Shown: piece by piece, positions 57,520 to 64,000 of the stretch
Layout: each line of letters starts with the position of its first letter
How positions within the stretch are numbered: the first letter of the stretch is position 1
DNA from: Alistipes sp.
GTDB taxonomy: Bacteria > Bacteroidota > Bacteroidia > Bacteroidales > Rikenellaceae
Direction: 5' to 3'
Assembly: GCA_017504485.1 (NCBI GenBank)
Contig: JAFVRC010000016.1
Coordinates: forward strand, 1-64,000
Length of the DNA stretch: 64,000 nucleotides
Program-made: the position numbers and the translations under genes
The notes under the pieces: model-generated
Told to the model about the DNA's origin: nothing
Seen by the model: the letters and a program-made list of their open reading frames with translations, nothing else
Databases searched by the model: none

Positions 57520-60500
57520 TTAATCGATATACGAGCCTACTTGCTCATATATGTAATCGGCCATAACCTCCATGCCCGACTCCTCAGGATGGCAACTACC
57601 ATCATACTTTGGAATAACGGTAAAACTTCCGTATGGAGATATTTCCTGCAAATCTACACATTTGTATCCGTACTTGCTCTCGTAGTGTGCCGCCATCTTC
57701 AACATCGCTTGGCGTGAGCCCTCAGGAATCCAGTCGCCGATAATCATCACCACCTTAGCCGATGGATATCTGTGATGCATCATCGTAAGCAACTTTACAC
57801 AAGCCTCAACAAACGAGGTGTCGGTAAGGGTCTGCGACTCTTCGTAAGTAGTAACAGCATCGGCTGTGTCGAATACAACCTTCATCTCTGCATCGGTAGG
57901 AGTCTTTGCTGCGCTATATTCCGGTGCCAAATATACAGGGTATCCCGGATAGAGGGCAACCGTCTGTGCCTTGTTGCGCACATCGTTTGTACCGCCGTGG
58001 AAGATAATCACATCAGGATCACCCAAGCCCTGATTGATAAATCGCTCTACAAAGCAGTTTTGTGCCGCAGCAGCACCTGTGGTAACACTGTTTGAACGAG
58101 CAACACATGAGCCACTCCATGCGATATTCTTTTCAAATACAGCACTACTCATATACTTATATATAAGTTTGTACCAATAAGTATGTATTGCTGAGGTTAC
58201 GGTTCCCTTTGGATAGTATGTTGCATTGCCCGATGGAATCCAACCGCTGAAAGTACTAATCGAGTCGCCAATAACGCTGACACGGGTCTTATTTTCAAAC
58301 GATACGGTTGTTGTATTGGCTGGTGCGGTTGTAGGAACCGGATAGTCACCTGCACCCTTTTTCCAACTACCGCCCGCAGAGGTCAATTTGCCGAGCAGCG
58401 TGCCGTTTGTCATATCCGATATTGCAAGAGCCTCGGTATTGGTAAGTACCGGGGAATCTTTGCCAATCGTTCCTGGCAAGTAGTAGCAGTTTGTATAGGA
58501 TACTGTCGGATAACTTCTGCCATATAGATTTCCCCACATCTTAATTGCACTGGTTATGGCCTCGCCATTCTCCATAACGATTTGTGTACTATCAAGATTG
58601 GTGTAGCATCGTTCGATAGAGGCATTTTGTGCATAACCTACAGTACCACCATATCCACCACTTGCTGATCCGGAGTAGCCGACCATACCTCGTATCAATG
58701 CAGCACAATCACTAATAGTAACCTTCGTAGTACCTTCTTGATTCACACAACCGACAAGACCTCCAACGCAACTATAATTGCTTTCATTCTCGTAATTTGC
58801 GGTAAGATGACCAATAAATAACGAGTTAGAGAACGATACTGCGATTGCATCTCCTCCAGGTGTCTTTACCACACCTGCAAGTCCACCGACATAGACATTA
58901 CCTCTTACATCGGCGTAACAAGCGCAATTCTTGACCTCAATTTTGGTACCCAGGCCTGTTTCGGTTTCAGCAATTCCGATAATACCACCGATACCTACCC
59001 AAGAATTCTTCTTATTGACTGCTTCGTTGTTGTATCCGCCTTGAACATAGGCAAAACTCGACACAAGGCACTTGTCAATGATTGCACTCTGTGCACGACC
59101 TGCAATACCTCCGACAAAGAAATATTTGCAGATAACCTGACCCTCTACCACACATTCTGAGATATTAACATCAAATGCCGCAAGGGCTGTTATACCTCCA
59201 CAATGGTTCATTGCACAGTAGATTCGAGCTCCCTTTTCAATTGTACACTTCTCAATTGCTCCGCCCTCTGAAACGGCTGTAATACCTCCGACAAACTGGC
59301 CGTCAGATGCCTCTACCGAACCTTTGAACTCAGTATTAGAGATAGTTGTATTCTTGGCAAAGCCTACAATACCTCCAACGGCTGCACTATTTTTTGCTGT
59401 TACAACTGTGCCTGGCATACTATCGCCTGCAATTGTGGCCTTTGCTGCCGATTTGATTGTGCCTGCAAAAGAGCAGTTATCGATTGTCGAGGTCTTGGCA
59501 TAACCTGCAATACCACCCGTGTATTTTTGAGCAGTTGCAGTTATATTGATTTGACCTGCTGTGATATTAACATTCTTGATTGTCGCATTCTCGATATTGC
59601 CGAACAGACCTGTTGGAGCTGTATCCTTTGGAGTTATGGTCAAGTTCGAGATAGCGTAGTTTCGTCCATCAAACGCACCTGAGAACGGAGTGATAGGAGA
59701 AATAGCAACTCCCGACAGATCAATATCGTTGGTAACGGCATAGTGTGCCGTTTTGAAATCGATAGTTGTATCGGTCGAAGTTATTGTACCATCGCACAAC
59801 CCTGCAAGTTTTACAAGATCAGCGGCACTCTTAATCAAGAATGGTGAAGCAGCTGTACCCTCTCCCTCGAACATTGAAACAGGCTGTGAATTAGCAAAGG
59901 CTGCGCGATCCTTTACGCGACAACGGACATTAAATCCATAGCCAAGACTGTTATATCTTTCGTAATCCCATTCAGAAGCATTTCCATAGAAGCGGAATAC
60001 TGTAAGCTTACCCATATCTGCATTTGTGGGCACCAACCAGAGATTGTAGTAGTTGCCCGTAGAACGAAGTTTGCCCAGGTTTGAACGAAATCCCGATGCC
60101 GGCAGATAGACCAAGTCCCCACTGATAGGACACTCGTAGTAATGGCCGTAAGTATTCGTGCTTGCCGAGCCATACTGCACTCGTGTATATTCTATTTTTC
60201 CGATATAATCTCTTGCCGAGAGTCCCTCCTCGACAACATATCCCGGAGGACATGGGTCGTTGTCGGACTTTTGGTCTATTACATCTACCTCTTTCGAGTA
60301 CCACAAATTCATACCCTGACTGTATGGATTGTATGGCGAAGCATGCCAAGTGTAGTAGCTAGTAGCAGCCTCGCTGATAGTGGCACCCGTTTTATCATAA
60401 TATACAACAAAGAAGGTGTTAGGATAGGTCAATGCTACACTCTGCTCGTAGGCTGTATTCGACAAGACAAAGCCTTGTGCCTGTGCATTAAATCCGTACA

Positions 60501-61932
60501 TTACCTCGTACTTCGAATCTGCTCCAAATGCAGTACTCTCATCAGCTGTATTCTTAATGCTTGTTTGGCGTGGGAATGGCGTAGGACGACCATATTGATA
60601 GTGCAAACCGATTGCATCAGTCGCATCGTCTGGCGATATTGCAGTAGCCTCAGCCGTAGTTGCAGGAGCGTAAGTTGCTCCTATGTTTCGGTCGAGAATA
60701 CCACATACTGTTCCATCATCATACTGACTTACAGCAATGGTATTTGGGCCATCGGTACACCAAATATGCCACGACCAGAGGATATTGTGGTTTGCATCCA
60801 TAACAGCCACCAATGCGTTACCTTCGAGGTTGCCGCCACTATACTTGAACGAGACTTTACCTGTCGAAGCATCGTAGCAAACATTGGTAACAAGTTCCTT
60901 CTTCTCGCTCCATACAAGGTGTGCGTATGCTGCGCCTTCGAGGGTTGCCGTGCCGTTAATCTTGCGTGCAGGGAACGAGTAGTAGCCTGCTTCGCTGCTC
61001 TGCGGTACAACATAGCAGTTTGACACCTCGGTAGCGCTCAAATCGGTAGTGGTGGCCATTGCCAAAGCATCGATATTGATAGCTGCCAATGGTCGAATCT
61101 TTGCACGATTGACGGTGATAGCATTTTTTGAAGCAATAGAGTACGAGCCTTTATCTGTCTGCACACAGATAGAGAGATCCTCGTATGTGCGTGGCGGAAC
61201 AATAAAATAGAACGATGTAGCCTCGTCACTCAACTGAACATCTGAACAACCGGCATAGATATAGTTGAAGGTTGTCGATTGGTTTGTGCCGGTGGTAATC
61301 TTCGGCTCGTCAGGATTCGAGATATCGATTGTACCCAAACCCGAAAGAGCGTCCCAATTCTTTGCATTGTTACGCAAGGCGATATGCTTAACCACCTGTG
61401 AGCCCGTTAATTTAATCTCGATATATCCGCAGAGATGCTTGAATGGAAGACTCTCTCCCGACAGATGTGCAACCATAACATTTTGGTTGTTATCGAAAAC
61501 CTGCTTTGAACCATCGAGAGTTACGGTCGAAACGAGCGAATGACTTAACTTCTCGGTTTCAACATCGAACGACTGCGAAGCATCGTAAGGATATATAGCA
61601 TATTTGGTGTCGGTAGGCACCGAAAATATAGCAGACGAGTCGTTAATCGATACTACAACACACTCGGTGATAGTACCATCTGCCGATACAGCACCGATAG
61701 CATCGCCTTCGCTCCACTGCACCTTACCGCTATTATCGTCAATAAGCGTTGTGCGCGACTGCTCTCCATTGACCTGAGCCTCATATTCCAAGGCGGCCGT
61801 AACATTCATGAACTCCTTGTTCACGACTGAATCCAAACCTACCTCATCGGTAGTTGTAAGGTCCTCAGTGCAACCCACTGCCAACATTGCGGCAACGAGC
61901 GTTGATACTAAAATAAAATAGAGTTTTTTCAT
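57520..61932 (-). CDS. Modular surface lipoprotein: fimbrillin-like, GLUG repeats, SGNH hydrolase
   Basis: The 1470-residue lipoprotein has Cys21 in MLAVGC. A fimbrillin-like domain lies at about 50-310 (KVQWSEGDAIGAVSADG, YAIYPYDASQ, FKHLCGYIEIKLTG). A beta-rich domain at about 330-740 (DGTVCGILDRNIGATYAP, DPCPPGYVV) resembles Fibrobacter-type paralogous domains. GLUG beta-helix turns occupy about 750-1190 (FSGAFDGRNYAISNLTI, GGIAGYAKTSTIDNCSF). The C-terminus (about 1215-1470) is an SGNH esterase: Ser1224 in VIGDSIS, Asn1316 in HGGTNDV, His1448 in DGSCHPEES. It may deacylate a glycan at the cell surface. The gene is AT-richer than its neighbours and lies in an apparently inserted unit. The ATG at 61932 starts the lipoprotein signal. 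Confidence 0.82.
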   Translation of the reverse strand: MKKLYFILVSTLVAAMLAVGCTEDLTTTDEVGLDSVVNKEFMNVTAALEYEAQVNGEQSRTTLIDDNSGKVQWSEGDAIGAVSADGTITECVVVSINDSSAIFSVPTDTKYAIYPYDASQSFDVETEKLSHSLVSTVTLDGSKQVFDNNQNVMVAHLSGESLPFKHLCGYIEIKLTGSQVVKHIALRNNAKNWDALSGLGTIDISNPDEPKITTGTNQSTTFNYIYAGCSDVQLSDEATSFYFIVPPRTYEDLSICVQTDKGSYSIASKNAITVNRAKIRPLAAINIDALAMATTTDLSATEVSNCYVVPQSSEAGYYSFPARKINGTATLEGAAYAHLVWSEKKELVTNVCYDASTGKVSFKYSGGNLEGNALVAVMDANHNILWSWHIWCTDGPNTIAVSQYDDGTVCGILDRNIGATYAPATTAEATAISPDDATDAIGLHYQYGRPTPFPRQTSIKNTADESTAFGADSKYEVMYGFNAQAQGFVLSNTAYEQSVALTYPNTFFVVYYDKTGATISEAATSYYTWHASPYNPYSQGMNLWYSKEVDVIDQKSDNDPCPPGYVVEEGLSARDYIGKIEYTRVQYGSASTNTYGHYYECPISGDLVYLPASGFRSNLGKLRSTGNYYNLWLVPTNADMGKLTVFRFYGNASEWDYERYNSLGYGFNVRCRVKDRAAFANSQPVSMFEGEGTAASPFLIKSAADLVKLAGLCDGTITSTDTTIDFKTAHYAVTNDIDLSGVAISPITPFSGAFDGRNYAISNLTITPKDTAPTGLFGNIENATIKNVNITAGQINITATAQKYTGGIAGYAKTSTIDNCSFAGTIKSAAKATIAGDSMPGTVVTAKNSAAVGGIVGFAKNTTISNTEFKGSVEASDGQFVGGITAVSEGGAIEKCTIEKGARIYCAMNHCGGITALAAFDVNISECVVEGQVICKYFFVGGIAGRAQSAIIDKCLVSSFAYVQGGYNNEAVNKKNSWVGIGGIIGIAETETGLGTKIEVKNCACYADVRGNVYVGGLAGVVKTPGGDAIAVSFSNSLFIGHLTANYENESNYSCVGGLVGCVNQEGTTKVTISDCAALIRGMVGYSGSASGGYGGTVGYAQNASIERCYTNLDSTQIVMENGEAITSAIKMWGNLYGRSYPTVSYTNCYYLPGTIGKDSPVLTNTEALAISDMTNGTLLGKLTSAGGSWKKGAGDYPVPTTAPANTTTVSFENKTRVSVIGDSISTFSGWIPSGNATYYPKGTVTSAIHTYWYKLIYKYMSSAVFEKNIAWSGSCVARSNSVTTGAAAAQNCFVERFINQGLGDPDVIIFHGGTNDVRNKAQTVALYPGYPVYLAPEYSAAKTPTDAEMKVVFDTADAVTTYEESQTLTDTSFVEACVKLLTMMHHRYPSAKVVMIIGDWIPEGSRQAMLKMAAHYESKYGYKCVDLQEISPYGSFTVIPKYDGSCHPEESGMEVMADYIYEQVGSYID

Positions 61933-61954
61933 AGTTCTCTTCTCGTTTTTAGGG

Positions 61955-62086
61955 TTAAAATTCAGTCTCTTCGTCCTTGCCGATATTCTCGATTTCTCCC
62001 GAAATGAGAAATCCTTGTTCGGTCTCGACAATCACAAACTCCACATCCGGGTGCTTGTAGTTTGAAATTTTACTCTCTCGATTCAT
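61955..62086 (-). CDS. Small 43-residue protein upstream of the SGNH lipoprotein
   Basis: ATG (62086) to TAA (61955) on the minus strand encodes MNRESKISNYKHPDVEFVIV and continues ETEQGFLISGEIENIGKDEETEF. It has no signal peptide or membrane segment and is acidic at the C-terminus. Short proteins of this general shape (hydrophobic EFVIVETEQGFLISG-like core, acidic tail) precede surface lipoprotein genes in Bacteroidetes, from memory; no function is known to me. It lies 22 bp before the lipoprotein ATG, so co-expression is likely. Confidence 0.6.
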   Translation of the reverse strand: MNRESKISNYKHPDVEFVIVETEQGFLISGEIENIGKDEETEF

Positions 62087-62103
62087 TTTGGTTTAATATT
62101 TTG

Positions 62104-62119
62104 GATTAATATATCACAG
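62104..62119. repeat. Inner 15-bp direct repeat, right copy
   Basis: gattaatatatcaca at 62104-62118 matches 57487-57501. Confidence 0.75.
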
Positions 62120-62170
62120 CTATACACTAAAATTCAGAGTTTCTAAATCTCAGTTATTAACTCACAATAA

Positions 62171-62232
62171 TCATAGGATTAATGTTTTAGCGATGGCAAA
62201 GTTAGCAAAAAAAGTGGTGTTAGGAAAATTTT
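62171..62232. repeat. Direct repeat copy 2 (nadC promoter segment)
   Basis: This near-identical copy of 57424-57486 includes the remnant 'cat' of the nadC start codon and the TAACTTTG promoter box (62197-62204, minus). That box now sits about 110 bp before the small gene and the SGNH lipoprotein gene. Confidence 0.9.
62197..62204 (-). promoter_or_regulatory. -7 box (TAACTTTG) upstream of the SGNH lipoprotein unit
   Basis: This copy of the nadC -7 box is the only good promoter element upstream of the 43-codon gene. Confidence 0.5.
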
Positions 62233-62266
62233 AACACCACATAAAATTCTCCTAACACCTTTTTTC
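62213..62266. terminator. Terminator of the TonB-receptor operon, bidirectional
   Basis: ggtgttagga (62216-62225) and tcctaacacc (62250-62259) pair perfectly. Poly-T flanks the hairpin on both strands (TTTTTT on plus, TTTTTTTG on minus). It lies about 30 bp beyond the lipoprotein stop at 62294. Confidence 0.85.
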
Positions 62267-62293
62267 GGGCAAATAAGCCCCACCGGCACACCC

Positions 62294-62794
62294 CTATCGG
62301 CGCACGAGAGCCGAATAGACGACGTGGTAGTCGGTGCCTATCGCCGTAATATCGAACTCGAGACGGAGACTCTCGCCGTTTATCACACACTTCAGCTCAC
62401 GCATCTCGAAATCGGGGTACTCGATACCCTTGATTGTCGGGATGACGCTCGGGCAGTTGATAACCCACAGGCCGCTCTCCTCCGTATATGCCAACCCCGG
62501 AATGGTAATGGCGAGCTCCGGCATACGGGGTATGAAATTGACCCCCTCGAAGGCGATGTTCAGACTCTTGACATTCACATCCGGCACCTCGACATTGGCG
62601 TTATAACGCTTCTCGGAGCCATCCTCGCTCGTAACGGTCGTGCTGTCGTAGGCTACCTCGCCGCTATCCGAATAGCGTGTCACGATGCTGCCTGCATAGG
62701 CGTAGTTCTTCGAGCCCTCGACACCGAGCTCATCATTTTTGAGGCACGACACTGCGGCGAGTGCCACGGCCACAACCATCAAAATTCTCTTCAT
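62294..62794 (-). CDS. Small calycin-like/DUF4840-like lipoprotein
   Basis: The 166-residue lipoprotein has Cys17 in LAAVSC. The mature part is all beta in character (AYAGSIVTRYSDSGEVAYDSTTV, VKSLNIAFEGVNFIPRMPEL, LRLEFDITAIGTDYHVVYSALVRR). This resembles Bacteroidetes calycin-like (DUF4840-type) lipoproteins; the match is by general pattern and is not firm. It lies 28 bp after a TonB-dependent receptor gene, so it probably works with that receptor, for instance as a ligand-binding partner. Confidence 0.65.
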   Translation of the reverse strand: MKRILMVVAVALAAVSCLKNDELGVEGSKNYAYAGSIVTRYSDSGEVAYDSTTVTSEDGSEKRYNANVEVPDVNVKSLNIAFEGVNFIPRMPELAITIPGLAYTEESGLWVINCPSVIPTIKGIEYPDFEMRELKCVINGESLRLEFDITAIGTDYHVVYSALVRR

Positions 62795-62822
62795 AATCTC
62801 ACGTTTTTATTGGTTTATAAAT

Positions 62823-64000
62823 CTATTTTCGCTCCAAAATATTAAATCCGAGGCGGACACCCACCGACGTCGGGCGGCCACGCTGCACAAAGCGGTTGCC
62901 CATCGACTCGAAGTAGAAGGTATCGTAGTGCGTATCGGTGGCATTCTTGGCCCACACGTCGAGGCTCCAATGGCTGCTTTCGAGGCGCACCGAGCAGTCG
63001 AGCAGCGCGTAGAATGGCTGCGAGAGGTCGTTTGCCTCGTTCCAATAGATGCGCCCCGCACCCGTACATCCGACATTCAGCACCAGCGCGTCGAGCCACC
63101 GCAAGTTGAGCGGCACTCGCTGCGAGAGTTGCACACGCATCGTATTTTGCGGCGCATAGGGGATGTAGTTGCCGGCATAATCAACACCACCACTCATATA
63201 CTCGCGAAAGCGAGCCTCCGTGAAGCCGTATGAGGCGGTGATGGTCAGCAGTTTTGCCACACGCGCCACAGCCGTAAATTCCACGCCCGACGAGCGTGTG
63301 CGGCCCGCATTGGTCATCATACGCCCCGTACTCTCGGCCGACGGGAAAACAGTCAGCTGCTGGTCGAAGCACTCGATATGGAAAAGCGCGGCATCGAGGC
63401 GCAGACGGTCGTCAAACAGCGAGAAGTGGCCGCCCAGCTCGAAGTTCCAGCTGTGCTCGGGGTCGTAGGAAGTGAGCTTCTCTATATCGTAGTCGCGCGG
63501 CATACCCATGGCCGTTTGCAACTGACGTTGCAGAATTTCAGAGAACATCTGCGTATTGAAGCCTCCCGCTTTGTAGCCCTTCGATGTCGTGAAGTAGAGC
63601 ATATTACGCTTCGATGAGCCGAGGTCGATAGCCACCGAGAACTTCGGCAGCAGCTCGAGGTAGTGCTTCGAGAGCAACCCCCGATTCTCGATATCGAGCC
63701 TATGGGCCTCACTCTTGTACTGCGAATTATTCGGGAAGGTCGAGTAGCAGGTATGCACGGTATTATTGTAGAGCATCTGCACCGACTCGTAGTCGAGGCG
63801 CAGACCGAGCGTGAGGTGCCAGCGGCCGAGATGCAGCTGCGACTGGTGGTAGGCTGCCGCGCCGATATTGTGCGTCGTGAAGAGGCTCCCAAGCGTAAAG
63901 TCATCACCCCCTGCTCCATCGAGGTCGCCCCAGCGGTACTCGCCATCGTAGAAGCGGTTTACATTGGCGAGGATAAGCCGCTCGATACCCGTCTGCTCGA
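62823..64000 (-). CDS. TonB-dependent receptor, C-terminal part
   Basis: The frame is open to the window edge (392 codons seen). It is the outer half of a beta-barrel: HQSQLHLGRWHLTLGLRLDYES, a strand with SKGYKAGGFNTQMF (the xKGxKxGGFN signature), NFELGGHFSLFDDRLRLDAALF, SSGVEFTAVARVAKLLTITASYGFTEA and WAKNATDTHYDTFYFESMGN. The signature resembles siderophore- or vitamin-type receptors rather than SusC. The N-terminus and plug lie outside the window. It is followed by the small lipoprotein gene. Confidence 0.9.
   Translation of the reverse strand, partial: EQTGIERLILANVNRFYDGEYRWGDLDGAGGDDFTLGSLFTTHNIGAAAYHQSQLHLGRWHLTLGLRLDYESVQMLYNNTVHTCYSTFPNNSQYKSEAHRLDIENRGLLSKHYLELLPKFSVAIDLGSSKRNMLYFTTSKGYKAGGFNTQMFSEILQRQLQTAMGMPRDYDIEKLTSYDPEHSWNFELGGHFSLFDDRLRLDAALFHIECFDQQLTVFPSAESTGRMMTNAGRTRSSGVEFTAVARVAKLLTITASYGFTEARFREYMSGGVDYAGNYIPYAPQNTMRVQLSQRVPLNLRWLDALVLNVGCTGAGRIYWNEANDLSQPFYALLDCSVRLESSHWSLDVWAKNATDTHYDTFYFESMGNRFVQRGRPTSVGVRLGFNILERK

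Overview
The window looks like chromosome of a gut Bacteroidales bacterium, most likely Rikenellaceae (Alistipes-like). The evidence is moderately high GC in core genes, many promoters of the Bacteroidetes type (TTTG, about 20 bases, then TAnnTTTG), relaxed Bacteroidetes lipoprotein signals, TonB-dependent receptors, LytS/LytTR signalling and a SecG/LptE/sigma-54-activator cluster typical of the phylum. No rRNA, CRISPR array, transposase or phage gene was seen. There is one tRNA, a Leu tRNA with anticodon CAA.

Region by region. 1-0.74 kb holds an AT-rich, edge-truncated zinc-ribbon membrane protein. 1.36-4.98 kb (minus) is an envelope operon: NTP pyrophosphatase-like protein, HU-like/TM protein, sigma-54 activator, LptE, TPR-like protein, SecG. 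5.1-11 kb (plus) carries a periplasmic GH36 alpha-galactosidase, EngB, Prs and a LytS/LytTR two-component pair. 10.9-15.1 kb holds an orphan HsdR-N nuclease-like protein, a GH2-like protein that has lost its catalytic region, WaaA, YraN and PepE. 15.3-20.9 kb (plus) is housekeeping: acpP-fabF-rnc-radC, glyS-ruvX-def. 21-26.9 kb (minus) is a four-gene operon behind one strong promoter: an FkbO/Hyg5-like RidA-fold protein followed by secreted DUF1549/DUF1553, DUF1501 and PPC-type proteins, a set usually seen in Planctomycetes. 27-41.5 kb holds a CvfB-like S1 protein, a large TonB-linked outer membrane protein, a TauE/SafE permease, UvrA, an Omp85-like porin with a DUF819 permease, MscL, a carboxyltransferase with two biotinyl domains, and an exported HAD phosphatase.

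41.8-48.5 kb is the most distinctive part. It has two paralogous surface lipoproteins (fimbrillin-like N-terminus plus beta-helix or GLUG repeats). Each carries a poly-G run of 10 or 12 bases about 50 bp upstream of its -7 element, an arrangement that suggests phase-variable expression. 48.5-53.3 kb has a PiT phosphate transporter, a highly structured non-coding stretch, tRNA-Leu and a SulP transporter. 53.3-57.4 kb is a tightly packed nadC / LTA-synthase-like / DUF2156-GNAT operon. Upstream of nadC lies a 4.6-kb unit encoding a 1470-residue surface lipoprotein that ends in an SGNH esterase, preceded by a 43-codon small gene. This unit is bounded by direct repeats of the nadC promoter, one of which contains half of a neighbouring terminator, so it looks inserted. 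The window ends in a calycin-like lipoprotein and the 3' part of a TonB-dependent receptor.

Calls rest on reading translated sequence and motifs by eye. No database search was possible.
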